A DNA stretch of 45,624 nucleotides, taken from the IMG/VR virus record IMGVR_UViG_3300005471_000025, positions 1-45,624 of that record. One strand, 5' to 3'. Position numbers and translations under genes: made by a program. Numbering within the stretch: the stretch's first letter is position 1; each line of letters opens with the position of its first letter. The notes under the pieces are model-generated. The model ran no database searches. It worked only from the letters and a program-made list of their open reading frames with translations, and was not told where the DNA came from. This document shows, one piece after another, positions 15,899 to 23,379 of the stretch. This DNA comes from a virus.

Positions 15899-16053
15899 CA
15901 GCGTGGATCATAGGCGCGATTGCGTCAGTGGCCCTTGCCGTGGCGCTGGAGCGACGATCGGCGCGCGGCAATGGCAGGGGAAGGGTTGCGCTCCGTTCGC
16001 TCGCCTTGAGCCCCGGCAGACGGGTTAGGCGCGGGGTGGCGCGTGGGGTCTAG
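15892..16053 (+). CDS. 53-residue small membrane protein
   Basis: ATG 15892 overlaps the end of the upstream gene by 7 nt. A hydrophobic N-terminus (AAWIIGAIASVALAVAL, residues 3-19) is followed by a very basic tail rich in Arg and Gly. The plan is a single-span inner-membrane protein with a positive cytoplasmic end. No ribosome site of its own; coupling expected. The reading frame is short, so confidence is moderate. Confidence 0.45.
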   Translation: MVAAWIIGAIASVALAVALERRSARGNGRGRVALRSLALSPGRRVRRGVARGV

Positions 16054-16116
16054 GTGCGTTTGGCAAGTAGACAATCAAACCAGGCCACGGACGGCCGCCA
16101 CTGGAGGGTAGAGGCA

Positions 16117-16602
16117 ATGAGTGAGCCGCAGAAGCCGGAAAAGAAGCATCACCGTCACCCAAGGATCGATGAGGCGCGAGAGTATGCCTTTGCGCCCGTA
16201 TCGGCAACCGTGACGTACATGCTGCCAGACGATCCGGTTGCGCTGGTAACGATAGGGGCGCGACTGAGTTATCGCGTTATCGTGGCAATGAAACACCGGG
16301 GACTCGATTGCACGTGTGAGTTGCCTGACGATGTATGGCTTTGGAACGTGGAACAGCTAGCGCCTCTACTGCGGGAGATGGCTGAGGCGACGATTGCGGA
16401 TCGACTCCCGCCCGAAGCTACGAACCCAGAATCGGCGCCTAAGTTCTGGCATGCTATGGTGTTGAGACTGGAGGATTTCTTTGCACGGATGCAGGTGACG
16501 GCGCTTAAGACGCGGGACGAGGTGCTAGCGGGGCGCGTCTTGACGGTGATGGAGGCGGCATTACAGGCCGAAGGCGGCACGTGGGAGGATGTCCAGCCAT
16601 GA
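16117..16602 (+). CDS. hypothetical protein upstream of the AAA ATPase
   Basis: 161 residues from ATG 16117, chosen for its GGAGG site; the upstream extension to 16054 has no site. A Lys/His-rich start (PEKKHHRHPRIDEAREYAF) is followed by a mixed alpha/beta body (VTYMLPDDPVALVTIGARLS, LPDDVWLWNVEQLAPLLREM) and helices to the end. Its stop overlaps the AAA start (ATGA), so the two are coupled. No family recognised; it may be an accessory subunit of the MoxR module. Confidence 0.75.
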   Translation: MSEPQKPEKKHHRHPRIDEAREYAFAPVSATVTYMLPDDPVALVTIGARLSYRVIVAMKHRGLDCTCELPDDVWLWNVEQLAPLLREMAEATIADRLPPEATNPESAPKFWHAMVLRLEDFFARMQVTALKTRDEVLAGRVLTVMEAALQAEGGTWEDVQP

Positions 16603-17513
16603 GCGTTGCCAAGCCAAGAAAGCCTGACGAGTTAGTCCAGTTGATTGCCGATTATGTCATGCCGCGCTTGCCGTTGGAGCCTGCCATACGCCGCGTCATT
16701 ACCTCGGATGGCAGGTTGCCGGTCGTTGTGTCGGTGCGGGAGTCGGGACAGGCGCCCGTTGACGTGGGAAGGCAGCACAAGAGTTTTCCGGTCTTGGTGT
16801 CGATCCTGGCGCGGCGCCGGAATGTATGGCTCACCGGACCGGCCGGAGGGGGGAAAACGACGGCGGCTCAAGCAGCCGCCCGGGCACTTGGGATACCGTT
16901 CGGGAGCATTTCGGTCGGGCCTCAGACGACACAATCGGCGCTCTTTGGGTACATGAGCGCAACCGGAACCTACGTAGCGTCAGAGTTTAGGCGACGGTAC
17001 GAGCATGGCGGGATATTCCTGCTCGATGAGATTGACCGAGGGAACCCGGGCGTGCTAACAACGCTCAATCAGGCGGTTGAAAACGGCACGTGCGCCTTTC
17101 CTGATGCGATGGTCGCAAAGCATCATGACTTTATCTGCATTGCGGCGGCCAACACGTACGGCATGGGAGCATCGCGAGAGTACATCGGAGCGTTGCAAGT
17201 TGATGCGGCGACGCTGGATCGGTTCGTGATGTTGGACTGGCCCTATGACGAAGCGCTGGAGACTGACTTAACGCTGGCCGTTTACATCGCGGCCGGAGGG
17301 ACGGATGAGGCGGTTCCCAATGATTGGCTTGTCAAGGTCAGATTGGCGCGGAGCCGGGCGAGCGCCTTAGAGATTCGGCACGTTGTATCGCCCCGGGCGT
17401 CGATCATTGGCGCGGATTTGCTCGCGTCGGGAATCGAGCCGGGCGTGGTCGCGGCGGCTGTGCTCTGGAAGGGACTGGATGGGGACACGGTAAGCCGATT
17501 GGGAGGGAACTAG
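16599..17513 (+). CDS. MoxR/CobS-like AAA ATPase
   Basis: 304 residues from ATG 16599. Walker A GPAGGGKT (80-87), Walker B IFLLDEID (139-146), sensor-1 Asn in IAAANTYGM and an arginine finger in TLDRFV. The order and spacing place it in the AAA_5/MoxR group that includes CobS, the ATPase of cobalt chelatase, and the phage CobS-like proteins. Such ATPases usually act with a partner that has a von Willebrand A-like fold, remodelling a protein target. The partner here is probably the next gene. Role in phage growth unknown. Confidence 0.88.
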   Translation: MSVAKPRKPDELVQLIADYVMPRLPLEPAIRRVITSDGRLPVVVSVRESGQAPVDVGRQHKSFPVLVSILARRRNVWLTGPAGGGKTTAAQAAARALGIPFGSISVGPQTTQSALFGYMSATGTYVASEFRRRYEHGGIFLLDEIDRGNPGVLTTLNQAVENGTCAFPDAMVAKHHDFICIAAANTYGMGASREYIGALQVDAATLDRFVMLDWPYDEALETDLTLAVYIAAGGTDEAVPNDWLVKVRLARSRASALEIRHVVSPRASIIGADLLASGIEPGVVAAAVLWKGLDGDTVSRLGGN

Positions 17514-17514
17514 G

Positions 17515-18309
17515 ATGGATTGGGAGGTACGGATACCCTCGCTTAATTGGCTGGCGGATAAGGCGTTAAATGGTCCGGGTGGAGCGTCGCGGGAGAATGA
17601 TGATGACTTCGGGGGGACGTCGTTCGATGAAGCGGTAGCTCGGGCGCGGTACGGATGGCCCGAGAGAGCACGGCAAGCGAGCCGGATGCTCAAATCGATT
17701 ACCGCACAATTGCCGATGTACACGGTACAGAACGCGACCATTGCGAGTGTCACGGGCGCCTACGTGGACGTGGGAGCATACACGGAGGGGATACCGGAAT
17801 CGATGGTCGACTTTCTGCCGGATAAACGGCGCCTAACCCATGTGCAGATACGCGTTTCGGGAGGGTACAACTGCGGGGTAGCGGCACAACAAGCGACCCT
17901 ACGCGGCATTGCCATTGCCGCGATTGTCGACTTGCTGGAGTCGAAAGGGATTCGGTGTACAGTTGTCGTTTGGGTGAGGATTCAGGGGAATGGTGACGGG
18001 TATTTGGATATGTACCAGGAGATTAAGAGCGCTAGTCAACCGTTGAACCTGGATGCGCTTGTCTTTGCGCTTGGTCAGCCGCCCTACTTTCGGCGGCTGA
18101 TATTTGGGCTGATGGAGACGTTTCCGAAAGAGGTTATTAGAGCGTTCAACATCTACGCGGGTGGCGGGTACGGGCACACGATAGACATTCCCAATCCGGA
18201 GGACGGGACGATTGTTTACCAGACGTTGAAAGCGGGCGATAGGTGGACGGAAGAGTATGCCGTGAAGAGAGCATTGGCAACGCTAAGGCAGCTAGAGGCC
18301 GCGACATGA
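17515..18309 (+). CDS. DUF7192-like partner of the MoxR ATPase
   Basis: 264 residues starting 1 nt after the ATPase stop. Seen: an N-terminal helical part with RARYGWPERARQASRML, then SVTGAYVDVGAYTEGIPESM, then a Rossmann-like core with VQIRVSGGYNCGVAAQQATL, RGIAIAAIVDLLESKGIRCT and VVVWVRI. The pattern (GW-G, vDV-yleG-PE-m, RG-a--Ali--LE--G) matches a phage/plasmid family I recall as DUF7192. An alternating strand-helix plan like that of vWA partners of MoxR is an inference, since no MIDAS motif (DxSxS) is visible. Confidence 0.65.
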   Translation: MDWEVRIPSLNWLADKALNGPGGASRENDDDFGGTSFDEAVARARYGWPERARQASRMLKSITAQLPMYTVQNATIASVTGAYVDVGAYTEGIPESMVDFLPDKRRLTHVQIRVSGGYNCGVAAQQATLRGIAIAAIVDLLESKGIRCTVVVWVRIQGNGDGYLDMYQEIKSASQPLNLDALVFALGQPPYFRRLIFGLMETFPKEVIRAFNIYAGGGYGHTIDIPNPEDGTIVYQTLKAGDRWTEEYAVKRALATLRQLEAAT

Positions 18310-18473
18310 GGCGCAGGCGAGCGAACGGGCGAAAGGCGGAACCGCGCCCCGGCAAGGCGCATCCGAAGGGCGTGCGGCTGCGCAGTGTGCGCCTTGTCAC
18401 GGGGCCGGAACTAGTCTTGTCGGGTATCGTGGCGTGCGTGCTGTGGGTCGGATCGTGGAGGAGGAGACGATGA
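18306..18473 (+). CDS. 55-residue basic membrane protein
   Basis: ATG 18306 overlaps the preceding stop (ATGA). An Arg/Lys-rich N-terminal half (RRRRANGRKAEPRPGKAHPK) is followed by one hydrophobic span (LVLSGIVACVLWVGSW) and a terminal Arg cluster. It is likely a single-pass inner-membrane protein. It may be a membrane anchor for the MoxR module, but this is speculative. Confidence 0.6.
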   Translation: MRRRRANGRKAEPRPGKAHPKGVRLRSVRLVTGPELVLSGIVACVLWVGSWRRRR

Positions 18474-18673
18474 CGATGCGACGGAAGAGAACGCGCCCCG
18501 TTCCCGCGAACCTGGACGTTATCGTCCGGGTCCGGGGCGGAATAGCCTACGTGGAACGGATTAACCGATTCGTCAAGGTTGAGGTATGGGACTACGATAA
18601 CGGAAGGGACATGCTAGAAAGCGACCCCATGAAGCACCGGGACGAGAACGGAGACGCCTACGCTCTTGGCTAG
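18470..18673 (+). CDS. 67-residue hypothetical protein
   Basis: ATG 18470 behind GGAGGAGA and overlapping the previous stop (ATGA). A basic start (MRRKRTRPVPANLDVIVRVR) leads to a small beta-like domain (GGIAYVERINRFVKVEVWDYD) and a polar acidic tail. No family recognised. Confidence 0.65.
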   Translation: MTMRRKRTRPVPANLDVIVRVRGGIAYVERINRFVKVEVWDYDNGRDMLESDPMKHRDENGDAYALG

Positions 18674-18740
18674 TGTCGTTCTGATAGGAATGGGATGTCT
18701 CCTCCTGGCCCTGGCACTCGTCACCCTCAAGTACAGGTAG
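18666..18740 (+). CDS. possible 24-residue membrane microprotein
   Basis: A TTG at 18666 inside the end of the previous gene opens a short frame to TAG 18738-18740. It reads as one hydrophobic helix (VVLIGMGCLLLALALVTL) ending in KYR. The ribosome site is poor. It is listed because similar tiny single-span frames recur in this operon. Confidence 0.3.
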   Translation: MASVVLIGMGCLLLALALVTLKYR

Positions 18741-18831
18741 CTCTACCCTACCCCCATGGGGGGGGTATAACCGTCTATCACGACCTGAAGATCCTACCGG
18801 CCCGGCTAACCATCGATCACGATTCCGACCC

Positions 18832-18855
18832 GTCCTGCGACCTGTCCTGCGACCT
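18832..18855. repeat. 12-bp tandem repeat
   Basis: GTCCTGCGACCT occurs twice head to tail (18832-18843, 18844-18855), followed by the start of a third copy (GTC). It may be an iteron or protein-binding site. Confidence 0.6.
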
Positions 18856-18888
18856 GTCATCCGGTTTTTACAAGAGGCCCCTATAAAC

Positions 18889-18984
18889 ATGAGTCAGAAG
18901 CAGGGAGCGCCACCGAGCGCTACCGCTGGCTCTGTTTATATAGGATTAAAAGGAATCGCTAAATCGTTGGGCTGCATTAGGTAA
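18889..18984 (+). pseudogene. truncated helix-turn-helix frame
   Basis: ATG 18889 opens a 31-codon frame. After a polar start it reads VYIGLKGIAKSLGC, the beginning of a MerR/excisionase-type HTH (usually followed by S-RT---), but a TAA comes three codons later. No other frame continues the domain convincingly. It is either a decayed regulator or a short leader peptide for the downstream helicase. Confidence 0.4.
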
Positions 18985-19069
18985 GAGCGGAAATCGTCAG
19001 AATCCCGTGAAGATGTTGCAGCATCTAAGTTTGTGGGCGTTTTTCTGAGGGTGTTTTCCGGCTCACGAG

Positions 19070-19086
19070 GCCCCCATGGAGGGGGC
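19070..19086 (+). promoter_or_regulatory. hairpin next to the helicase ribosome site
   Basis: GCCCCC (19070-19075) pairs with GGGGGC (19081-19086) around ATGGA. It ends 1 nt before the AGGAGG ribosome site of the helicase, so it could modulate translation or be recognised as double-stranded DNA; a similar motif is at 18751-18762. Confidence 0.45.
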
Positions 19087-19101
19087 TAGGAGGTGTCAAG
19101 G

Positions 19102-20232
19102 ATGGTTGACAGTGGGGGTCCGGGAGGGACGTTTGCGGTCGATGGGACGGTTGAGGACTGGGCCAATTGGGAGCATCACATGGGACCGGAAGACAGGGAG
19201 ACGTTCGAGGGACAGTTCGTACCGCTGAGTGGGAATGACCTCTTCCAGGCGCAGGCGACCCCTCCGGCTTGGCTCCTGACTGACTTGATACGCGAGCGGA
19301 GCCTCGTCATGGTGTCGGGAGAACCCTTCTCGGGGAAGACGCTCTTCCTCCTCTCGTTGGCGATCGCGTTGGATACAGGGCATCCGTTCCTCGACGTGTT
19401 TGCGCCTATCGATGGGCATAGGTGTCTGTTTATTGGACAGGATGCGCCCACGTGGGATTACATCGGGTGCTACTCAGCGCTAGCTCGTGGGGTCGTGCGC
19501 GGTGTGGTGCCGCACCTGCCATCGATCTTCATCTTGAACAAGGGGCTCTCGTTAAATCAGCCACAAGCGTTTCGCATAGCGGTTAGCGAGGCGGTGCGCC
19601 TCTACGGGATCGATGTCCTCATGCTCGATGTGCTCAAGTCGTTCCATGATTACGATGAGAACTCGAATGTTGAGATGGCGCGGGTGATGGATATGCTCAA
19701 GGCGTTGAGGGATTCGCTCGGCTTGACGGTGTTTATGTCGCATCACACGGCAAAACCGAACGCGCAAACGGCGGGCGAGAATTATTTTGGAAACTATCGA
19801 GCGAGAGGCGCATCTGTTATAGCGGGTTCGATCGATCAGCACTTTTTGCTGAGGACGGGGACGAAAGATAAGGTGGGTGCGACGATCAAGTTGCATATGC
19901 CGAAGGCGAGAGGGGCGATGAGTGGGTTGAAGTTGGATGATTTGCAGTTGTTGGAGGAGCAAAAGGCGGGGGTGAGGGCGTTGGTGCTGAGGTCGAACGT
20001 GCTTGTGACGGACGAGATGACACGGTTGGTGATGGGGGCGTTAGATAAGGAGGTGAGTCGGAGGCCAGCGGAGGTGCACCGGGCAATCAAGTCGGGGTTT
20101 GGGCATTTGGATGAGGGGCAGACGTACAACAGGATGTATCAGGCGATGAAGAGGCTGGAGAAGCAGGGGTTGGTGGAGCAGCCAGCGAGGGGGTTGTGGC
20201 GCAGGGTGCGAGAGACGGTGGAGGTAGCGTGA
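19102..20232 (+). CDS. RepA-like helicase (AAA_25, RecA fold)
   Basis: 376 residues from ATG 19102, which has AGGAGG 8 nt upstream; a GTG at 19093 lies on the ribosome site itself. Walker A SGEPFSGKT (72-80), strand LFIGQDAP, Walker B GIDVLMLDVLKSF (169-181) and a sensor-like VFMSHHTAKP (210-219). This is the AAA_25/RepA hexameric helicase group. The C-terminal 80 residues look like a winged helix (AEVHRAIKSGFGHL, YNRMYQAMKRLEKQGLVE). It is probably the replicative helicase, as no DnaB-type protein or primase was seen. Confidence 0.85.
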   Translation: MVDSGGPGGTFAVDGTVEDWANWEHHMGPEDRETFEGQFVPLSGNDLFQAQATPPAWLLTDLIRERSLVMVSGEPFSGKTLFLLSLAIALDTGHPFLDVFAPIDGHRCLFIGQDAPTWDYIGCYSALARGVVRGVVPHLPSIFILNKGLSLNQPQAFRIAVSEAVRLYGIDVLMLDVLKSFHDYDENSNVEMARVMDMLKALRDSLGLTVFMSHHTAKPNAQTAGENYFGNYRARGASVIAGSIDQHFLLRTGTKDKVGATIKLHMPKARGAMSGLKLDDLQLLEEQKAGVRALVLRSNVLVTDEMTRLVMGALDKEVSRRPAEVHRAIKSGFGHLDEGQTYNRMYQAMKRLEKQGLVEQPARGLWRRVRETVEVA

Positions 20233-20534
20233 AGACGGAAGAGTTGCACGAGAAGGCAAGAAGGTGCCTCAAGGAGCTAGGGCCTAGTTCGGATAAGGTG
20301 GCGATGACGTTGAAGCGGATGGGGGTCAAAGGAATACCAGGTGAGGCCAAACATTGCCCAATCGCTAACTATATGAAGAAGAAGACGTTTAGGCTATTGA
20401 GTCCTTTGGTTGCGGGTACGTTCTCGTTTAACGGACCGCTTGGGCGTGAATTTGTTTACCTCCCAAGGTCTGTGACGGCTTTCGTGAAACGATTCGACCA
20501 GGAGAAGTATCCGTTTCTCAAGAGGGGCAAATGA
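20229..20534 (+). CDS. conserved small phage protein
   Basis: 101 residues from GTG 20229, overlapping the helicase stop as GTGA, with GGAGG 5 nt upstream. The pattern AMTLKRMGVKGIPGEAKHCP, IANYMKKKTF and FVKRFDQEKYPFL is one I recall from short uncharacterised phage and plasmid proteins (CPIANY core). It may bind nucleic acid, but nothing specific can be said. Confidence 0.7.
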   Translation: MKTEELHEKARRCLKELGPSSDKVAMTLKRMGVKGIPGEAKHCPIANYMKKKTFRLLSPLVAGTFSFNGPLGREFVYLPRSVTAFVKRFDQEKYPFLKRGK

Positions 20535-20743
20535 GACTGGGCGTAACGACGGTGAGTGTGACGCGGGAGATCAAGCTGACGATGAGGGAGGATGAAGGTG
20601 GAGGGCTAGAGTGGTTCCTGACGATAGAGGAGGCGCTCGTGACAATGTCGGAAGAGACGTTCCAGGCGCTGATTAGGGAGAGAGAGAGACTGCTTAGGAC
20701 GGCGCGGGTGACCAGGTCAGATAAGGAGATAGTCGGTGGGTGA
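20531..20743 (+). CDS. 70-residue hypothetical protein
   Basis: ATG 20531 overlaps the previous stop (ATGA). Two strands (VTREIKLTMREDEGGGLEWF) precede a helix with FQALIRERERLLRT. Acidic-basic mixed composition; no family recognised. Confidence 0.6.
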   Translation: MRLGVTTVSVTREIKLTMREDEGGGLEWFLTIEEALVTMSEETFQALIRERERLLRTARVTRSDKEIVGG

Positions 20744-21407
20744 TCTGCAGAGGTTGAGTGGGTTGATGGAGCACGTTAATCGGGAACTGGCGAAGATGGA
20801 GTACCCGGACTTCGCCAAGGCTATGTTGGCAGAGGAGTTGTGGCCCTTGGTGAAGGAGAAACCGGAGAAGGAGGCGAGGGTAGAGTCAAGGGGCGATAAG
20901 ACGCTCCAAGAGACGCTTCAGGCGCTGCGGGAGGATAACTGGACGCTGGATCAGATCTCGCAGAAGGTTGGGGTGACGAACTCGACCGTGAGGATGGCGC
21001 TCCTCGGGAGGCGCCTCAATGCGACCTCGCGGAGGAAGTTCGCGAGGGCGTTTGAGTTGAAGATGGTGGAGCCGAAGGTGGCGCGGGGCATACCCCCGAG
21101 CAAGAGGCCGGATAAGAAGGCGGAGTACAACCGGAGGTACAGGGAGAGGCTCCAGTCGAGCGAGGCGCTCCAGACGTTTGCCACGACGTTGACGAAGCTG
21201 CGACAGGCTAGCGGCATGACGCAGAAGGAGTTGGAGAAGAAGAGCCAGGTTAATATAAGCCGGATCGAGAACCGCTGCACGGTGCCGACGCTTGCGGGCA
21301 TTGAGAAGATCGCCGATGCGTTAAGGGTGTCGACGAGCGTGTTCCCGGATCTGGCGGAGTTGAGGAGTGTGGACTATAGGAATCTGAGGCACCGGGCGAG
21401 CGTCTAA
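20736..21407 (+). CDS. two-HTH DNA-binding regulator
   Basis: 223 residues from GTG 20736 (GGAG site upstream, 8-nt overlap with the preceding gene). A first helix-turn-helix lies around residues 65-92 (NWTLDQISQKVGVTNSTVRM). A basic linker (PSKRPDKKAEYNRRYRER) leads to a C-terminal XRE/Cro-type HTH (LTKLRQASGMTQKELEKKSQ, then NISRIENRCTVPTLAGIEKI). It is probably a transcription regulator of the phage. No repressor-cleavage or integrase partner was found, so it does not by itself imply lysogeny. Confidence 0.8.
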   Translation: MGDLQRLSGLMEHVNRELAKMEYPDFAKAMLAEELWPLVKEKPEKEARVESRGDKTLQETLQALREDNWTLDQISQKVGVTNSTVRMALLGRRLNATSRRKFARAFELKMVEPKVARGIPPSKRPDKKAEYNRRYRERLQSSEALQTFATTLTKLRQASGMTQKELEKKSQVNISRIENRCTVPTLAGIEKIADALRVSTSVFPDLAELRSVDYRNLRHRASV

Positions 21408-21413
21408 GGGTGA

Positions 21414-22253
21414 ATGAGGTGGCGTTGGGTTCTGGTGGTGTGGGCGGCGTGGCTCCTGCTGCTGATATTGGCGCTCGGGACGGCACACAGCGAGACGATC
21501 GGGTATCGGTTCACTGCTCCGACGAGCGATCAGAGAGGGTGCCCGGGGACGGTGGCGTATGACTCGCTCGCGTTGTTGCCGCCTTTGCCGCTCACGGGGC
21601 TCACACGGTTTGAGATCTGGGGCGTTAGGTTTAGGGACCTCGATACGTTGATGCTGGGGGATATCCCGTGCTCGGGGTGCGCCGGGGACACGATTGGGTT
21701 TGACCTCGATATCCTGCCCGGGACGATGGGGAGCTTGTGGATACGGGCGTTTGATGCGGAGAATAATCGGTCGTGTATCGGGAGTCAGAGCGTGTTCGCG
21801 GTGCCTGCGCAGGAGACGGTGGGAGATACGATTGGGCACGGGGCGGGGTTAAAGTGCGAGATGTACGCGGACCGGGAGCAGACGGTGAAGGTGGGGGAGC
21901 GCGTCGATAGCACGGTAGCGTTTGTGTGGGGCGATCAGGCGGCTTGGCTGGGCGGATCGATAGACAACTTCTCGATGCGGTGGAGCGGGATGGTGCACGT
22001 GCCCACGAGCGGCGTTTGGAATCTATACGTGCAGTCGGACGATGGGAGGCGGCTCTGGCTCGATGGTGTGAAGGTGATGGACTTCTGGGTGCCGACATGG
22101 AGCGAAGGACAGTGGGCAGGTAGCCTTGCGGAGGGTGACCATGCCATACGGGTTGATTATTTCGAGGCTGGGGGCGGAGCCCTCTGCACGTTGCAATGGG
22201 CCGGGCCGGGACAGGGGAAGTCCATCGTGCCGGGTAGCAGGTTAACCCACTAG
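21414..22253 (+). CDS. exported PA14-domain protein
   Basis: 279 residues from ATG 21414 with AAGGGTG just upstream. Residues 1-25 form a signal peptide or anchor (basic RWRW, then WVLVVWAAWLLLLILALGTAHS). Residues 30-140 look like an Ig/beta-sandwich (TGLTRFEIWGVRFRDLDTLM). Residues about 143-279 are a PA14 domain: YADREQTVKV, NFSMRWSGMVHVPTSGVWNL, VQSDDGRRLWLDGVKVMDFW and HAIRVDYFEAGGGALCTLQW. PA14 domains bind carbohydrates. An exported PA14 protein in the early operon is unusual; it could coat the host surface and block further phage adsorption. Confidence 0.8.
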   Translation: MRWRWVLVVWAAWLLLLILALGTAHSETIGYRFTAPTSDQRGCPGTVAYDSLALLPPLPLTGLTRFEIWGVRFRDLDTLMLGDIPCSGCAGDTIGFDLDILPGTMGSLWIRAFDAENNRSCIGSQSVFAVPAQETVGDTIGHGAGLKCEMYADREQTVKVGERVDSTVAFVWGDQAAWLGGSIDNFSMRWSGMVHVPTSGVWNLYVQSDDGRRLWLDGVKVMDFWVPTWSEGQWAGSLAEGDHAIRVDYFEAGGGALCTLQWAGPGQGKSIVPGSRLTH

Positions 22254-22268
22254 GATGAGGTGAGAAGA

Positions 22269-22733
22269 ATGGCTGGGAAGAAGGCGAAACTGACCGGGGC
22301 AGGGAGGATCGCGCTCGCGAAGGTGAAGAAGCTCTATCCGAAGGTGATGAAGGTTGTGGATGCGGATGAGAAAGTCGTGATTACGGTGACGGAGAAGGAT
22401 GGGAATACGGGGCATCAGCTTGACTTGACGGAGTGTGCCCTGGCGATTGCGTGTAAGAGGCAGCTTGGGTTGCAAGGGGCGATCATTGGGTTGGGGACGA
22501 GTTACCTCGTGAGGGGGACGGTGGCGACGCGCTATAAGACGGGCCAGTCGATCACGCGGGAGATCACGTCGTTTGATCGGCACAAGGACTTTAAGCCGGG
22601 CGTGTATACGTTGGTGCCGTATCCCACGAAGGCGCATCTGGGTGCGTATGAAACGTCGACCAAAGGGCACGCGACAGGAAAGAACCCGAGGTACGCCGCG
22701 CGCCACGTGACGACCGGGGTGAGGTCGAGCTAG
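22269..22733 (+). CDS. conserved hypothetical (CALA...FDR type)
   Basis: 154 residues from ATG 22269 (GAGGTGAGA site upstream). A basic start (AGKKAKLTGAGRIALAKVKK) is followed by a compact alpha/beta domain with LDLTECALAIACKRQLG, LGTSYLVRGTVATRYKTGQS and REITSFDRHKDFKPGVYTL. I recall this pattern from uncharacterised actinophage and metagenomic phage proteins. Function unknown; a regulator is possible. Confidence 0.7.
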   Translation: MAGKKAKLTGAGRIALAKVKKLYPKVMKVVDADEKVVITVTEKDGNTGHQLDLTECALAIACKRQLGLQGAIIGLGTSYLVRGTVATRYKTGQSITREITSFDRHKDFKPGVYTLVPYPTKAHLGAYETSTKGHATGKNPRYAARHVTTGVRSS

Positions 22734-22811
22734 ATGGTGGGGGTGCTGGTGGTCTTGGTCGTTGTGGTGGTCTGTCTGGGCATGCTGCTCGAACGGAAGA
22801 AGCGCCCGTGA
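22734..22811 (+). CDS. 25-residue membrane microprotein
   Basis: ATG 22734 follows the previous stop directly, with GAGG about 10 nt upstream. The peptide is one hydrophobic helix (VGVLVVLVVVVVCLGMLL) with a basic end (ERKKRP), the plan of a tiny single-span inner-membrane protein. Confidence 0.5.
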   Translation: MVGVLVVLVVVVVCLGMLLERKKRP

Positions 22812-22912
22812 CCAGGGCGATTACATAGAGGCAGGGCCGCTCGGGGCATCGAGGCCCTGGCGGAAACGGAGCAGGGATGGCGCGTTTACCCCTTTGGTTG
22901 GAGGTACTCCCC

Positions 22913-23287
22913 ATGCGTTTCCTCGTTCTTGCGGCGGTGGTGGTGGTGGTGGCGGGCTGCGGCGACAAGGTGAAGAATCCCTATTTCAAGCCGGAGATTT
23001 CCGGTGCGACCTATGCGGTGCCGGTTGCGACGACAGGGCACAAGATCCCACGTATTCCACTCAACATGCCCAACTCCTGCGTGTACGTGCAGGGCGAAGG
23101 TTGGACGTGTAGTGGGGAAATCTGGGATGAGAACGGGCGGTTGCAGATGGCGGACGACGATGTCATCTACGCTGCGCCCAAGTTCACGCCCGTGGCACAG
23201 CAGGCGGTGCCCGTAATTCAGGCGACGACGCCGGATAGCGAGCCGATCCTGATCTACCGGGTGGGTGATCCGACGGCGGACGATTAG
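22913..23287 (+). CDS. small lipoprotein
   Basis: 124 residues from ATG 22913, chosen because GGAGG lies 9 nt upstream; an earlier start at 22877 would bury the signal. The N-terminus is a lipoprotein signal (RFLVLAAVVVVVAGC) with lipobox V-A-G-C and Cys16 as the lipid site. The mature part is polar with two further Cys (NSCVYVQGEGWTCSG) and an acidic Pro-rich tail. It is probably anchored in a bacterial membrane. A superinfection-exclusion role is possible; its length and lack of coiled coil do not favour an outer spanin. Confidence 0.75.
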   Translation: MRFLVLAAVVVVVAGCGDKVKNPYFKPEISGATYAVPVATTGHKIPRIPLNMPNSCVYVQGEGWTCSGEIWDENGRLQMADDDVIYAAPKFTPVAQQAVPVIQATTPDSEPILIYRVGDPTADD

Positions 23288-23307
23288 GCGCAGGCGGCTT
23301 GGCGCTC

Positions 23308-23379
23308 GGCACCACACATCGACTGGAACGAGGCCGGTTTCCTAAACCGGAGGTGGAGGTTCGAGTCCTCCTGGTGCCG
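23308..23379 (+). tRNA. tRNA-Arg (anticodon CCU)
   Basis: Acceptor GGCACCA pairs with TGGTGCC. Anticodon arm CCGGT-TTCCTAA-ACCGG with anticodon CCU; T arm GGAGG-TTCGAGT-CCTCC; discriminator G. No CCA is encoded. The D arm is weak (TCG/CGA with GG in the loop), so the tRNA is slightly divergent. AGG codons are common in the early genes, which may be why it is kept. Confidence 0.78.

Larger units (their letters stand above)
18741..19101 (+). promoter_or_regulatory. gene-poor region before the helicase, possible origin
   Basis: This 360-nt stretch is less GC-rich than its surroundings (for example TTTATATAGGATTAAAAGG near 18943). It is bounded by two related palindromic motifs: CCCCCATGGGGG at 18751-18762 and CCCCCATGGAGGGGG at 19071-19085. 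Between them are two exact tandem copies of GTCCTGCGACCT (18832-18855) and a short truncated HTH-like frame. Position just before the helicase gene, an AT-rich patch and tandem repeats suggest an origin or a control region. No clear promoter was found. Confidence 0.4.
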
